A stretch of DNA of 64,000 bases from Actinomycetes bacterium (GCA_025360585.1 JANYBW010000064.1:1-64000), one strand, 5' to 3'. Counted from the first letter of the stretch, positions 8,591 through 18,923 are shown. The notes: a model not told the origin generated them from the sequence alone. A program made the numbers and translations.

Positions 8591-9165
8591 GTAACGACGA
8601 AACGATCGAGGTTGAAGACGCGATGGCGTTTTCAACCATCGATGGGCCAGACGTTGTAGAGACGTTGGATCGCAGTGAATCCACGGCGGCGAGTCAGGCT
8701 GTTGAGCTCGATCCGTTGGCTGCGATGACATTGCAACGCGACGACATGCGAGTCGCCGCGCAACAAATTCAAGCCGATTTCGAAAACTACAAGAAGCGCG
8801 TGCAACGCGATCAGATCGCGCTGGTTGAGCGAGCTAACGAACGGCTTCTGGAGGAGCTCCTTCCCTCCCTCGACAGTTTCGAACTCGCGAGCGGACTGCT
8901 CGAGAGCGCGACGGAAGCCGATTTGGAGAAGTTGACCAAAGGTGTCGCGCTCGCAGTCGGTCAGTTGCGCGACGCGGTAGAACGTGCTGGCCTCGCCCGC
9001 ATCGACGCGAGCGGTGCGCCGTTCGACCCCGAAGAACACGAAGCCGTCATGCACGACGATGGTGAAGGCGAGGCCGTTGTTGAGCTCGTATTGCGCACGG
9101 GCTACCGATTGAAAACTCGAGTGCTGCGCCCTGCAATGGTCAAGGTGACTCGCGCAACTTCGTAA
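8587..9165 (+). CDS. grpE: Nucleotide exchange factor GrpE
   Basis: This 192-residue protein has the GrpE layout: an acidic, poorly conserved N-terminus, a long coiled-coil region (about 50-115, including [13 protein letters not shown]) and a C-terminal beta domain with [13 protein letters not shown] and [20 protein letters not shown]. It releases ADP from DnaK. The start codon overlaps the dnaK stop by 4 nt, so translation is probably coupled. Confidence 0.97.
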   Translation: MSNDETIEVEDAMAFSTIDGPDVVETLDRSESTAASQAVELDPLAAMTLQRDDMRVAAQQIQADFENYKKRVQRDQIALVERANERLLEELLPSLDSFELASGLLESATEADLEKLTKGVALAVGQLRDAVERAGLARIDASGAPFDPEEHEAVMHDDGEGEAVVELVLRTGYRLKTRVLRPAMVKVTRATS

Positions 9166-9193
9166 CCACAGATCACGACGGTAAAGGCGAACG

Positions 9194-10429
9194 ATGGATC
9201 CCAACACACCGCGAGAGTGGTTCGACAAGAACTATTACGCCACGCTCGGTGTGAGCGAAGGCGCTACCGAAAAAGAAATCAAACGGTCCTATAAAGATCT
9301 CGCACGCAAGCTCCACCCAGATCAAAATCATGGTGACACGGTCGCGGAAGAACAGTTCAAAGAAGTCAGTGCCGCCTACGACGTGCTCGGCGACGCGACC
9401 AAGAAAGCCGCCTACGACGAAGTGCGCACGATGGTCAAAAGTGGCGGCGGGCCAAGGGGTTTTAGCTCCGACGGTTTTGGTGGTCGTCAGGGTGGCAACT
9501 TCGAAGATTTCGCGGGAGGCCCGAACGGTCTTGGCGATCTCTTCGGCGGATTGTTTGGCAATCGCACGGGCGCGAGCCGGCGCCCCCGAGGCGGTCCACA
9601 ACGCGGGCGTGATCTCGAAACGGAATTGCACGTCGAGTTCCAAGATTCGGTCGACGGCGTAACCACCTCGGTGCGCTTTACCGCGGACGCGACGTGTTCG
9701 AAATGTGATGGTTCCGGTGCCAAGGCCGGCACGAAACCACTTGGGTGCACGACCTGCGCGGGGACGGGCACCGTCGCTCAGAACCAGGGCCCGTTTTCGT
9801 TTTCTCAAGTCTGTGAAAACTGTGCGGGCCGCGGCTCTATCATCAAAGATAAATGCACGAACTGCAAGGGAAAAGGCATTGAAGTCCGGCCGCGCGAAGT
9901 CAAGGTTCGCATTCCGGCAGGAGTTGCCGACGGCCAGCGGATCCGGGTCAAGGACCGAGGCGCTGCGGGATTGAACGGCGGGCCGTCTGGCGATCTGTTT
10001 GTCGTGGTGCACGTGAAAGAAGATTCCACGTTCGGGCGTTCTGGTAACGATCTCACGGTTCGTCTGCCGATCTCGTTCGCGGAAGCGACGCTCGGTGCGC
10101 AGGTCAAAGTCCCCACTGCGGATGGTGAATCCGTGACGATTCGTATTCCTGCGGGTACCCAGCCTGGCAAGACGTTGCGAGTTGCGAAACGAGGCATCAA
10201 CGACGGTTCTCTGTTGGTCACGATCGACATCGCAATCCCGACCGAACTTACGAGCGCGCAACGTGGCGCCGTCGAGGCGCTTGCGCAGGCTTTCTCCGAT
10301 GATCCGCGAGCCCGCCTCTCGGCCGCGAGCGAAGCTCGCCCACACAGCAAGGCGAGCGAAGCTCGCCCACACAGCAAGGCGAACGATGCTCGCCCGCACA
10401 CCAGAAGGAGCAACGATGGAAGCTCATGA
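9194..10429 (+). CDS. dnaJ: Co-chaperone DnaJ, type I, with repeated C-terminal tail
   Basis: DnaJ stimulates the DnaK ATPase and delivers substrates. The J domain (about 10-75) has HPD near residue 40. A Gly/Phe-rich linker follows. The zinc domain has all four CxxCxGxG motifs ([32 protein letters not shown]), and then come the C-terminal substrate domains. After the usual end, the last ~30 residues are an unusual repeat (SEARPHSKA, twice, plus a diverged copy) encoded by 27-bp hairpin-forming units. The 3' end overlaps hspR by 14 bp. Confidence 0.97.
   Translation: MDPNTPREWFDKNYYATLGVSEGATEKEIKRSYKDLARKLHPDQNHGDTVAEEQFKEVSAAYDVLGDATKKAAYDEVRTMVKSGGGPRGFSSDGFGGRQGGNFEDFAGGPNGLGDLFGGLFGNRTGASRRPRGGPQRGRDLETELHVEFQDSVDGVTTSVRFTADATCSKCDGSGAKAGTKPLGCTTCAGTGTVAQNQGPFSFSQVCENCAGRGSIIKDKCTNCKGKGIEVRPREVKVRIPAGVADGQRIRVKDRGAAGLNGGPSGDLFVVVHVKEDSTFGRSGNDLTVRLPISFAEATLGAQVKVPTADGESVTIRIPAGTQPGKTLRVAKRGINDGSLLVTIDIAIPTELTSAQRGAVEALAQAFSDDPRARLSAASEARPHSKASEARPHSKANDARPHTRRSNDGSS
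10325..10405 (+). repeat. 27-bp hairpin repeats at the dnaJ-hspR junction, 3 copies
   Basis: Two perfect 27-bp copies (10325-10351, 10352-10378) and one diverged copy (10379-10405). Each contains an inverted repeat of the form GCGAGC-GAA-GCTCGC; the second copy can extend the stem to 7 bp. They encode the DnaJ tail, and the last copy runs into the hspR Shine-Dalgarno region. Confidence 0.9.
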
Positions 10430-10817
10430 AACGCGTGCACTATTTGTGATTTCCGTTGCTGCTGAACTCGCGGGTATGCATCCTCAGACGTTGCGTATTT
10501 ACGAACGGAAAGGCCTTGTGGCACCGGCTCGGACAAGTGGAAGAAGCCGCCGATATAGCGAACGCGACATTGATCGTCTGCGCCGTATTCAAGAGCTCAC
10601 CAACGAAGGTGTTGGCCTCGCGGGAGTGGAGCGCGTGCTCGAGCTGGAAGCTCGCCTCACCGACGCGCAAGAACGCATCGCGGTATTGGAACATGAGTTG
10701 AGCGAAGTGCAGCGCGCGGCCGGTGAGGCGCTCGCGGCTGCGCATCGCGCGTATCGGCACGAACTCGTTCCGTTGCCCAAGGCGATCATGGTACGTGTCG
10801 AAAACCGACGACGGTAA
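10416..10817 (+). CDS. hspR: MerR-family heat-shock repressor HspR
   Basis: The 133-residue protein has an N-terminal MerR helix-turn-helix ([49 protein letters not shown]) and a coiled-coil C-terminus. HspR binds HAIR sites and uses DnaK as corepressor; its place in a dnaK-grpE-dnaJ cluster is diagnostic of actinobacteria. I chose the ATG at 10416 because AGAAGGAG lies 6 nt upstream and homologues start there. The gene overlaps the dnaJ 3' end. A full HAIR inverted repeat was not found before dnaK, so its targets here are unclear. Confidence 0.95.
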   Translation: MEAHETRALFVISVAAELAGMHPQTLRIYERKGLVAPARTSGRSRRYSERDIDRLRRIQELTNEGVGLAGVERVLELEARLTDAQERIAVLEHELSEVQRAAGEALAAAHRAYRHELVPLPKAIMVRVENRRR

Positions 10818-10828
10818 CGGCGGAATTG

Positions 10829-13417
10829 ATGGCAATCGACCCCAGCCACTTTACGAAAAAGACCACCGAAGCACTGCAAAGCGCGGGTGCCCATGCCCGT
10901 GAGCTCGGTCACACTGAAGTGACGAGTGAACACATCTTGATTGCGTTGCTCGATCAGCCAGAAGGCATCACGTCGGGGATTCTCGAACGCATAGGTGTCG
11001 CAGCCGCAATGGTTCGCGAAAAAGTGCAAGCGAAAATCGACACGCGCGCGAGAGTGACTGGTTCGACGGTCGGGAATCCGCAGCTTGCCGCGGAGGCGTA
11101 TCGGATCCTCGAAGAAGCGGATCAGCAACGTGCCGCACTGGATGATGAATATCTGTCCACAGAACACGTATTGCTTGCGATGTCGGCAGCAACCGCTGGC
11201 GTTGGGGATCTATTGCGCACTGCGGGAGTCGATCGTGATGGCGTCTTGTTGGCACTCAAAGATGTGCGCGGCAATCACCGGGTGACAAGCGACAATCCGG
11301 AAGATCAGTACCAGTCGTTGCAGCGATTCGGCCGTGATCTCACTGAGGCCGCGCGCAACGGTCAAATCGATCCTGTGATTGGCCGCGACGAGGAAATCCG
11401 TCGGGTTATTCAGGTGTTGAACCGCCGCACGAAAAACAACCCAGTGTTGATCGGCGAGCCAGGCGTGGGGAAAACCGCAATTGTTGAAGGGCTTGCTCGC
11501 CGCATTGTGGAAGGCGACGTTCCTGAAGGATTGCGCAACAAACGTCTGATTTCATTGGATATTGCGTCGATGGTCGCAGGGGCAAAATTTCGCGGTGAGT
11601 TTGAAGAGCGGCTCAAAGCGGTCTTGAAAGAAATCACCGATAGTCACGGCGAAGTCATCACGTTCATCGATGAATTGCACACGATTGTCGGCGCCGGAGC
11701 CGGTGAAGGCGCTATGGATGCTGGCAACATGATCAAGCCAATGCTGGCTCGGGGCCAGCTGCGTCTTGTCGGCGCCACAACACTGGATGAGTTTCGCAAG
11801 TACATAGAAAAGGACCCGGCCTTGGAACGCCGTTTCCAGCAGGTGTTCGTTCCGGAACCGTCAGTTGAAGATTCCGTCGCGATCTTGCGAGGTTTGAAGG
11901 AACGCTACGAAGTGCATCACGGCGTACGAATACAAGACGCGGCGCTGGTATCTGCCGCGATGTTGAGTGCTCGTTACATCACGAGTCGGCGCCTTCCTGA
12001 TAAGGCGATTGATCTCATCGATGAAGCCGCTTCCAAGTTGCGGATCGAAATCGATTCGATGCCGTTCGAAATTGATGCCGTCGAGCGTAAGATCCGCCAA
12101 CTCGAAATTGAACAAGCCGCGCTGGCCCAAGAAACCGACGAACCGTCAAAGCAAAGGCTTGGAGCATTGCAAAGCGATCTCGCCGATTTGATGGAAGAAC
12201 GCGACGCGATGGTCGCGCATTGGCAGGGTGAAAAGGACGCCATTTCCGCGATCCAAGCGGATAAGGAACAATTCGAAGCAATCAAACTCGAAGCCGAACG
12301 CGCCGAGCGCGACGGTGATCTCCAACGTGCGGCAGAAATTCGCTATGGCCAATTGCCGGCACTGGAGCGAGCCATCAACGACAGCACCGAACGGCTCAGT
12401 ACGTTGCAAGGCACCTCGGCGATGCTGAAAGAAGAAGTCGATGCCGAAGACATTGCTGAAATTGTGGCCAAATGGACCGGTGTTCCCGTCACTCGATTGC
12501 TCGAAGGCGAGCTCGCGAAACTGGTGAAGCTCGAATCGCTGTTGCACGAACGCGTGGTCGGCCAAAACGACGCAGTGGAAGCGGTTGCGAATGCGATTCG
12601 GCGGTCGCGTGCTGGCCTCAGCGATCCAAACCGTCCGATTGGATCGTTCCTGTTTTTGGGACCGACTGGTGTGGGTAAAACCGAACTAGCCAAAGCACTC
12701 GCGGAGTTTCTCTTCGACGACGACCACGCGATGGTACGCATCGATATGAGCGAGTACATGGAGAAACACTCCGTGGCGCGCCTTGTGGGTGCGCCCCCTG
12801 GATATGTCGGCTATGAGGAGGGTGGCCAGCTGAGCGAAGCGGTGCGGCGCCGGCCGTACTCAGTGGTGTTGCTCGACGAAACCGAAAAGGCACACCCTGA
12901 TGTGTTCAACGTGTTGCTTCAAGTGATGGACGACGGTCGACTCACCGATGGCCAAGGCCGGACGGTTGATTTCACGAACACGATTTTGGTCATGACGAGC
13001 AATCTTGGTGCTGGTGGCGATGAAGCTGCGGTGTTGGATGCCGTGCGCGGCCACTTCAAACCTGAGTTTGTGAATCGCGTCGATGAAATCGTGGTATTTC
13101 ACAGTTTGAGCGAAGCGCACATCGCGGTGATCGTTCGTCATCAGGTTGCGTTGTTGGCGCAACGGCTTGCTGAGCGCGAGCTGGGCCTAGAGCTGACCGA
13201 TGCCGCGATCGCGTGGGTGGCTCGCACCGGCTTCGACCCCGATTATGGCGCTCGACCACTCAAGCGAGTGTTGCAAAAGCGAGTGGCGGACCCGATTGCG
13301 ATCAGCATTTTGGAGGGCAAGTTCCGGCCCGGAGACGTCATCGAAGTCGATATCGATCCATCGAACGACGATCGCTTGAAATTCGACTCCGTCGCCGCGG
13401 CTGAACTTTTCAACTAA
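10829..13417 (+). CDS. clpB: Disaggregase ClpB (Hsp100)
   Basis: Hexameric AAA+ disaggregase acting with DnaK/DnaJ/GrpE. The 862-residue protein has the N domain ([21 protein letters not shown]), a first AAA+ module with Walker A GEPGVGKT near 209, the coiled-coil M domain (about 410-525) that distinguishes ClpB from ClpA/C, and a second module with GPTGVGKT near 611 and the pore loop GYVGYEEGG. The ATG at 10829 is preferred over the in-frame TTG one codon earlier. It follows hspR by 11 bp, so it is probably in the same operon. Confidence 0.97.
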   Translation: MAIDPSHFTKKTTEALQSAGAHARELGHTEVTSEHILIALLDQPEGITSGILERIGVAAAMVREKVQAKIDTRARVTGSTVGNPQLAAEAYRILEEADQQRAALDDEYLSTEHVLLAMSAATAGVGDLLRTAGVDRDGVLLALKDVRGNHRVTSDNPEDQYQSLQRFGRDLTEAARNGQIDPVIGRDEEIRRVIQVLNRRTKNNPVLIGEPGVGKTAIVEGLARRIVEGDVPEGLRNKRLISLDIASMVAGAKFRGEFEERLKAVLKEITDSHGEVITFIDELHTIVGAGAGEGAMDAGNMIKPMLARGQLRLVGATTLDEFRKYIEKDPALERRFQQVFVPEPSVEDSVAILRGLKERYEVHHGVRIQDAALVSAAMLSARYITSRRLPDKAIDLIDEAASKLRIEIDSMPFEIDAVERKIRQLEIEQAALAQETDEPSKQRLGALQSDLADLMEERDAMVAHWQGEKDAISAIQADKEQFEAIKLEAERAERDGDLQRAAEIRYGQLPALERAINDSTERLSTLQGTSAMLKEEVDAEDIAEIVAKWTGVPVTRLLEGELAKLVKLESLLHERVVGQNDAVEAVANAIRRSRAGLSDPNRPIGSFLFLGPTGVGKTELAKALAEFLFDDDHAMVRIDMSEYMEKHSVARLVGAPPGYVGYEEGGQLSEAVRRRPYSVVLLDETEKAHPDVFNVLLQVMDDGRLTDGQGRTVDFTNTILVMTSNLGAGGDEAAVLDAVRGHFKPEFVNRVDEIVVFHSLSEAHIAVIVRHQVALLAQRLAERELGLELTDAAIAWVARTGFDPDYGARPLKRVLQKRVADPIAISILEGKFRPGDVIEVDIDPSNDDRLKFDSVAAAELFN

Positions 13418-13517
13418 CGCGCACCACCAACCCCACGCCAACCCCAGGTCACCGAAACCCGTTGCACGTTTTGGGGCACAATTGCGTCAGAATCGACGTG
13501 GTCGCTCGGCGCAATGC

Positions 13518-13700
13518 TTATTCGCGGGTGCGGAGGCTGGAGACGATGCCGGCTGTCCCGACGGTGAGAAAGACGGCCGCGGGAATCCATCGCCAATTCA
13601 TGTGGACGATGTTTTGTTGATCGAGCATGTACAGCGTCCCTATGGTCGCGAACAACAAGCCTGCGACGAGTGAAAAAAGATCGACAGGGTGGCGCTTCAT
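13518..13700 (-). CDS. Small two-helix membrane protein
   Basis: The 60-residue protein has two hydrophobic segments (about 8-27 and 38-54) separated by a short polar loop with WRWIP. It overlaps the end of the upstream PspC-family gene by 4 nt, so the two are probably translated together and may act in the same envelope-stress function. No family is recognised beyond this. Confidence 0.7.
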   Translation of the reverse strand: MKRHPVDLFSLVAGLLFATIGTLYMLDQQNIVHMNWRWIPAAVFLTVGTAGIVSSLRTRE

Positions 13701-14965
13701 GATTGATCTCCTTGAGTTCCAACGGTCGGCTCAGAGGGGGCTCGGCGAATTGCGATCTCGCCGGCTCCGAGTCGGGCATCGATTGTGATGGTCGGCCCGG
13801 TGCCCGGCAACGAAATGGTTTTGCGTTGATCGACGCCACCATCATCGTGGACTCCAAGGGTTGTCACTGTGCCAGCATCGATCCGTGCCTCTCCCCGCAC
13901 CGACGCGTTCGCGGGCACGGTGATAACGAGTTGCCCAAAACCGACGCGGGCGTGGACTGTCGTTGGTCGTTTGGTTTGCAGGTTGTGTAGATCAACGTTG
14001 AGTTTCCCCATTGCGAGCTCGTATTTCGTGGGGATCTCGGCGGTAGAGCGTGGCTGAAATGTGCGTTCACCCACACCGCCGCGCCACGGAATTGCGAATG
14101 CTGAGCTCACGGCACACGCGAACGCCAGCACGATGCACAACGGGATTAGGACCCTGGCGCGGCCCACAAATGCGCCGATGATCAGCCCAATTCCTGCGAT
14201 CGTGAGTACCGCCGCGTTGACGAATCCTGGGTTTACTTTCAGTGCTCCGGTTGCTTCCAGCAAGCCGGCGCTGCCAAGAAAAACGCAGATAGCGCTGAGC
14301 ACGATCCGACCCAACGGTGAACGTCGTTCGTGGCGTCGTCGACGACGCGCCTCGTAGCGTGAAAATGCATCGCGTTCGGCTTGTTCGCGAATCCGGTCAA
14401 CGGTTTCCGGAAAGGAACTCAAGGTCGGGTGGTCGTCAGATTGGTCCGCATGGTCCGCGGTGTCGGTTGCTGGGGCGCGGGTGTTTGAGCCGTGGTCGTG
14501 CTCGGGCCGAAACAACAACGCGGCGCCGATTGCAATCAGGATCAGCGGCCCCACAAAATTTGAAGGCCACGATCCGCTCATGTCCGAAAGGGCAATGAGG
14601 CCGAAAGCAAAAAATGCGATGCCGATCCAGCGCCGACCGCGTCGACTCCCTCGATAACGGAAGCCGTGGTCTCGGGCGTGATCCCGCAACTCATCGGCAA
14701 CCAGTTGACCGTCGTCGCGTGGGATCACTATCCAAGCGACGGCGTAAGCAACGAACACGGTGCCAAAGGTGATGATGCCAAGGGTTGCGATGGCCAGGCG
14801 AACGAGCGCCGGGTCGTAGCCGAAGTGGCGGGCAATGCCACCGGCGACGCCTGCGATCATGCGGTCTTGACTCGAGCGCAGGATCCGGGTCGGCGGCGCG
14901 CTTGAAGGGGGCGGGGTTGAAGTGGGCGGGGTTGAAGTGGGCGGGGGACTCATTGTCGTACTCAT
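13697..14965 (-). CDS. PspC domain envelope protein, LiaF-like C-terminus
   Basis: The protein (about 422 residues from the ATG at 14965) opens with a Pro/Thr/Ser-rich stretch and then a PspC domain: RMIAGVAGGIARHFGYDPALVRLA, followed by a helix ending VAYAVAWIVIP. Several membrane helices follow, then a C-terminal beta-rich part resembling LiaF/DUF2154-type sensor-inhibitor domains (MGKLNVDLHNL, ARVGFGQLVITVPANASV). PspC/LiaF proteins monitor membrane damage. It is divergent from a PspC-containing sensor kinase, so it is a likely partner or target. Another ATG lies 12 nt downstream. Confidence 0.82.
   Translation of the reverse strand: MSTTMSPPPTSTPPTSTPPPSSAPPTRILRSSQDRMIAGVAGGIARHFGYDPALVRLAIATLGIITFGTVFVAYAVAWIVIPRDDGQLVADELRDHARDHGFRYRGSRRGRRWIGIAFFAFGLIALSDMSGSWPSNFVGPLILIAIGAALLFRPEHDHGSNTRAPATDTADHADQSDDHPTLSSFPETVDRIREQAERDAFSRYEARRRRRHERRSPLGRIVLSAICVFLGSAGLLEATGALKVNPGFVNAAVLTIAGIGLIIGAFVGRARVLIPLCIVLAFACAVSSAFAIPWRGGVGERTFQPRSTAEIPTKYELAMGKLNVDLHNLQTKRPTTVHARVGFGQLVITVPANASVRGEARIDAGTVTTLGVHDDGGVDQRKTISLPGTGPTITIDARLGAGEIAIRRAPSEPTVGTQGDQS
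14899..14943 (-). repeat. 15-bp coding repeat in the PspC protein N-terminus
   Basis: Two perfect copies of GGGTTGAAGTGGGCG (14914-14928, 14929-14943) and a diverged copy before them. They encode the Pro/Thr/Ser-rich N-terminal stretch (PPTST repeats). Confidence 0.85.
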
Positions 14966-15093
14966 GACCGTATCGTGACTGAGTGCCGCCCGCAATGGAA
15001 TCGGTGACAACCCTGAAGGAACCCTGATGTACCTCAGGGCATATCCAGGGTCCGACGGCTCGATGGATGGTGATCGGCATGGGAAACTAGGGA

Positions 15094-16320
15094 ATGTCTC
15101 GTGTCATGCGACCGCCGCTATTGCGCGATACCGATCGCCCCATGGTGGCGGGTGTGTGTGCCGGCATCGCAACCCATCTCGGTGTTCGCGTTCGATGGAT
15201 TCGATTTGGCTTCGCGCTGAGCGGCCTTATCGGTATCGGAGTCTTGAGCTACGCGATGGCAGTTGTGTTAATCGACGGTGCCGACGGCACTCGGGCGCCA
15301 GCGTCGCGTATTCGTCTGCAGTCTCGCACTGACTATTTCGCGGCAGCGGTGGTTACTGCAGGAACGGCCGGTTTGATAACCGCTTTAGCTCCGCATCTCG
15401 TCGTCGTTGCGGCGGTTGTGTTGTTAGTTGCGAGTCTTGCGATTGTCGTGGCCAGCCTTGCCCCGGATCGTTCAGATGTCGATCGTCGGGATATTCCGAC
15501 ATGGATCCCGCCGGCGTTTCACGATGTCCTGCGGTCGGTACGAGGCAGTCGAGCATTGGTTGCCCGGACTGCGGTCGGTGTGATCCTTGCGGCGATTGGA
15601 ATATTGCTGTTGTTGCTCCAGTCGGGTTCTTGGTCGAAATTGGTCATTGCTTCAAGTGAATTGGCGTTGGTTCTTGCCGGAGCCGGGCTGGCGTTTGGGC
15701 CTTGGATTTCGCGGCTTGCGAGTGATCTCTTGGGTGAACGTCGCGACCGAATTCGAGACCGGGAGCGCGGCGAACTGGCCGCGCACCTCCACGATTCTGT
15801 TTTGCAGACGCTGGCGTTGGTGCAACGCAATGCGAACGATGCCGGTGAGGTCGCACGGCTTGCGCGCGTGCAAGAACGTGAACTTCGTGAATGGTTGCTC
15901 CATGGCGAGCGCGCGACTACTCGTCACGATGTATTTACTGGCGCGATTGATGCGGTCGCAGCTGAACTTGAGCGCGCGAACGCGACTGCGATCCAAGTTG
16001 TTCATGTGCGAGATTGCCCAATGGACGCTTTGTTACAACCGCTCGTCGATGCCGCGCGGGAGGCGATGAGTAACGCACAACGACACGCCGGAGTCGATTC
16101 GATTTCTGTGTACACCGAGGTAGACCCCAATGAAATCAGGGTGTTTGTGCGTGATCGGGGCCGAGGATTCGACCCTGCCGCGGTCGCCGCCGACCGCGGA
16201 GGTATCCGCGAATCGATCGAAGGTCGTATGCGCAGACACGGCGGTGCCGCGGTGATCCGAAGCGAACTTGGTGAGGGCACTGAAATTGAGCTGTCGATGC
16301 GCAGGGGAGCCAGTCGATGA
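15094..16320 (+). CDS. PspC-domain sensor histidine kinase (NarL/LiaS type)
   Basis: The 408-residue protein starts with a PspC domain (DRPMVAGVCAGIATHLGV), followed by four to five membrane helices to about residue 210. Then comes a HisKA_3 dimerisation region, ERGELAAHLHDSVLQTLAL, with phospho-acceptor His near 230. The ATPase domain has the N box REAMSNAQRHAG near 322 and DRGRGFDP near 356. It probably senses membrane or envelope stress through the PspC/TM part. The stop overlaps the response regulator start (ATGA), and the gene is divergent from the PspC/LiaF-like gene. Confidence 0.92.
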   Translation: MSRVMRPPLLRDTDRPMVAGVCAGIATHLGVRVRWIRFGFALSGLIGIGVLSYAMAVVLIDGADGTRAPASRIRLQSRTDYFAAAVVTAGTAGLITALAPHLVVVAAVVLLVASLAIVVASLAPDRSDVDRRDIPTWIPPAFHDVLRSVRGSRALVARTAVGVILAAIGILLLLLQSGSWSKLVIASSELALVLAGAGLAFGPWISRLASDLLGERRDRIRDRERGELAAHLHDSVLQTLALVQRNANDAGEVARLARVQERELREWLLHGERATTRHDVFTGAIDAVAAELERANATAIQVVHVRDCPMDALLQPLVDAAREAMSNAQRHAGVDSISVYTEVDPNEIRVFVRDRGRGFDPAAVAADRGGIRESIEGRMRRHGGAAVIRSELGEGTEIELSMRRGASR

Positions 16321-16997
16321 ACAAGTCGATGGACGAGTCGCGGAATGCACCGGGGCACGATTCCTTGCCGACGGTATTTCTGGTCGATGATCATGAACTC
16401 TTTCTTGCTGGAGTCCGCAGCGAGATCGCTGGTGCAGTTTCGGTTGTCGGTACGGCATCGGATGTCGATGCCGCGATTGAACTGATCGGCGAGCGTGTTC
16501 CCGAAGTCGTGTTGATCGATGTACACATGCCCAACGGCGGTGGCGAACGTGTGATTCGCGAGACGCTCGCACGTCATCCGGCGGTTCAGTTTTTGGCGCT
16601 GTCGGTCTCGGACGCTCCCGATGATGTGATCGCGATTATTCGGGTCGGCGCCCGGGGTTACGTGACGAAGACCATCGCTACTGCGGAGCTCGTCGATGCA
16701 ATCTGGCGTGTCCGCGCGGGTGATGCTGTGTTTTCTCCACGCCTAGCGGGCTTCGTTCTGGACGCCTTTGCCGCGACGGCTCCACTTGATCTGGATCCGG
16801 AACTCGATTTGTTATCGCCGAGGGAACAAGAGGTCATGCGGTTCATCGCTCGGGGCTATACCTACAAAGAGGTGGCCCGCGAGTTGGTGATTTCAATCAA
16901 GACTGTCGAGACGCACGTCTCGGCGGTGTTGCGAAAGCTGCAATTGTCGAATCGCCACGAGTTGGCCCGCTGGGCCACCCAACGCCGAATCATCTAG
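16317..16997 (+). CDS. LuxR/NarL-family response regulator
   Basis: The 226-residue protein has a receiver domain with the acidic pair VFLVDDHELF near 20-26, phospho-acceptor Asp in VVLIDVHMPNGG near 68 and Lys in GYVTKT. The GerE/LuxR DNA-binding domain is at about 160-220 (LSPREQEVMRFIARGYTYKEVA, IKTVETHVSAVLRKL). It is partner to the overlapping kinase. The first codons lie in a 12-bp near-repeat (AGTCGATG), so the start could be the second ATG four codons later. A likely target is the divergent PspC operon. Confidence 0.93.
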   Translation: MNKSMDESRNAPGHDSLPTVFLVDDHELFLAGVRSEIAGAVSVVGTASDVDAAIELIGERVPEVVLIDVHMPNGGGERVIRETLARHPAVQFLALSVSDAPDDVIAIIRVGARGYVTKTIATAELVDAIWRVRAGDAVFSPRLAGFVLDAFAATAPLDLDPELDLLSPREQEVMRFIARGYTYKEVARELVISIKTVETHVSAVLRKLQLSNRHELARWATQRRII

Positions 16998-17095
16998 GAG
17001 GGCGCGCCAAAAGGCGACCGGTTCTGGCTGATCTCGGCGAGAGCGCGAAACTGGATTCTTGCATCGGATTACCCTTCACCTAACGGCGCGCGTTC

Positions 17096-17911
17096 CTAGT
17101 CGAACATTTGAAACGGGGGCAGCTCCCGGCGCATCAGCGCCTCGCTCCGCACCCGTATGAACTCGGCGAACGTGTCGCGCGTCGGGATCAAGAACTGGTC
17201 GTGCTGGATTGCTTCCACGACCATCTGGCCAACCTCGCTCGGGTCCAGTCCCTTGGCGCAAAAGTCGGTGAGGATCTCTTCGATTGCGTTGGCACCAGCA
17301 TCGTCCGCGACCGCCTCCTCACGACTTCGTTGCGATGAACCAATCCCAGTATTGACTGCGCTCGGGCACAACACCGAGACCCCGATCGGGGCGCCCACCG
17401 ACTGCAGATCGCGCGCCAACGATTCTGCCATTGCCAGTGCCGCAAATTTGCTCGCGGTATAGATCCCAGACATGCCGGTCGCAACCAAGCCAGCCATCGA
17501 CGCAGTGATTTCAATGTGACCCGGCCGTCCACGTTCAATCATTCCGGGGACAAACGCTCGCAGCCCATTGATGATGCCGAACACATTTACCGACATCACC
17601 CACTCCCAATCCGCGACCGGTGACTCCCACATCAAACCGCCGCGAAATACGCCGGCATTGAGGCACAACACATCGGGATTAAACTTCGTGGCTAGCGCTG
17701 CAAATGCTTCTTCGTCGCGCACGTCGAGCAGCTCGACATCCACATTGCGACCAACTTCGCGAACGGCAAGCGCGGTTTCGTCGAGTCCAGCGGCATCAAC
17801 ATCTGCGGCCACGACATTCGCGCCCGCGGCAGCAAGCCGCACGGCAATGCCTCGGCCGATGCCGCTCGCGGCTCCAGTAACAAACGCGGTTTTGTCTTTG
17901 AGATCCTGCAT
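17096..17911 (-). CDS. SDR family oxidoreductase
   Basis: Classical short-chain dehydrogenase of 271 residues: cofactor motif TGAASGIGRG at 12-21, acidic AADVDAAG after beta-2 (favours NAD), LCLNAGVF for NNAG, catalytic Ser in EITASMAG, and Tyr-Lys in YTASK near 152. The extended C-terminus (DFCAKGLDPSEVGQMVVEAIQHDQFLI) is common in actinobacterial SDRs acting on lipids or steroids, but the substrate cannot be assigned. Confidence 0.9.
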   Translation of the reverse strand: MQDLKDKTAFVTGAASGIGRGIAVRLAAAGANVVAADVDAAGLDETALAVREVGRNVDVELLDVRDEEAFAALATKFNPDVLCLNAGVFRGGLMWESPVADWEWVMSVNVFGIINGLRAFVPGMIERGRPGHIEITASMAGLVATGMSGIYTASKFAALAMAESLARDLQSVGAPIGVSVLCPSAVNTGIGSSQRSREEAVADDAGANAIEEILTDFCAKGLDPSEVGQMVVEAIQHDQFLIPTRDTFAEFIRVRSEALMRRELPPFQMFD

Positions 17912-18055
17912 CTACGCAGTATTGCCGATCACGACGCTCGTGCGCTCGTCTGCCGGCGCCTCCAGCAGCGCCAACGGTGCGTTGCTGGGCTGAAGCCACG
18001 CCACAAGGAGGTACGGAAAGACGCCGCGCCGGTCGCGCAAGACTGTTACCGAGGA

Positions 18056-18889
18056 CTACAAGACTGTGGCCATCGCGATGCGTGGGCCGAGCGTCGCTAG
18101 GGGCCGGATCAAGCCCACGGTCATCGTGGGTTTCCCGGTCGCATCGACACCAGTTCTGATCGTTGCGATATGGGCCACGATCAACAATCCACAGCCGACT
18201 AGCGACGTGAAAGCGCTTGCGATTCCGAAGTTGCGACCGAGTCTGCGTTCCGTCTGAGGCGAAATCAGAAATTCTTCAGAACGGCGCGAGCCCATGAAAT
18301 ACGGCACGGACCCAGTCGGGTCAAGCGCTACAGGACCAAGCACAAACAGTGGCGAAGCCACACCGATACGTTCTTCAAACTGGCGGAATTCAGACCGGCT
18401 TCGTCCCGGCACAGAATATTCGTGCGCCTGGAACCCAGTGAAGTCTGCGCCGCGTGGCAATACCTTTACTTCCCCCGTACCATCACGTAACAAAAATGGC
18501 GCGGTCGAGGTTTCTTTCGCGACGGTCCGCCATTCGGTCCTGCCCGCGAGGTTGCGCTTTTCTTCCATCCGCCAGCGGTACCAAACAACGGGCTGGCGAG
18601 AACCAGGAGCGATAACGGGAGCCTGTGATGCTGCGATTCCTTGTACTTCGCAGAGACCAGGAATGACACCTGCGATATCAACCGTTGGAATATCAACCAG
18701 CCGCCATTGCCTCCGGCGAAGTTGCAGCGCAGCGATGAACATACAGGCCGAAGTACCACCAAAAATGAACCATATAGGAGCGGTTCCTGCAGCGTGAGTC
18801 ATCGCCACGACCCCAATCAATGGACAAACGGCAAACAGCGCGATCCAAAAAGGTAACGATGCCGGAAACCGTTTCCACGAGAACATCAT
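18056..18889 (-). CDS. GIDE-domain membrane protein
   Basis: The protein (about 277 residues from the ATG at 18889; another at 18886) has two hydrophobic segments near the N-terminus. A soluble domain at about 90-215 resembles the GIDE/BAM domain of MUL1-like proteins (RQPVVWYRWRMEEKRN, TSTAPFLLRDGTGEVKVLPRGA). A C-terminal membrane helix follows near 230-255. In eukaryotes the domain sits in a membrane E3 ligase; the bacterial versions lack the RING and have no established role. It lies 34 bp after the MDR dehydrogenase gene on the same strand. Confidence 0.68.
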   Translation of the reverse strand: MMFSWKRFPASLPFWIALFAVCPLIGVVAMTHAAGTAPIWFIFGGTSACMFIAALQLRRRQWRLVDIPTVDIAGVIPGLCEVQGIAASQAPVIAPGSRQPVVWYRWRMEEKRNLAGRTEWRTVAKETSTAPFLLRDGTGEVKVLPRGADFTGFQAHEYSVPGRSRSEFRQFEERIGVASPLFVLGPVALDPTGSVPYFMGSRRSEEFLISPQTERRLGRNFGIASAFTSLVGCGLLIVAHIATIRTGVDATGKPTMTVGLIRPLATLGPRIAMATVL

Positions 18890-18923
18890 GCGAACGTCGG
18901 CACGAACTCGCGACGAGTAAAGA

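Noticed and set aside
9173-10399. Long antisense open frame opposite dnaJ (about 400 codons)
   Set aside because: It is the mirror of a clear gene in GC-rich DNA, is Arg-rich with no recognisable domain, and has no start signals.
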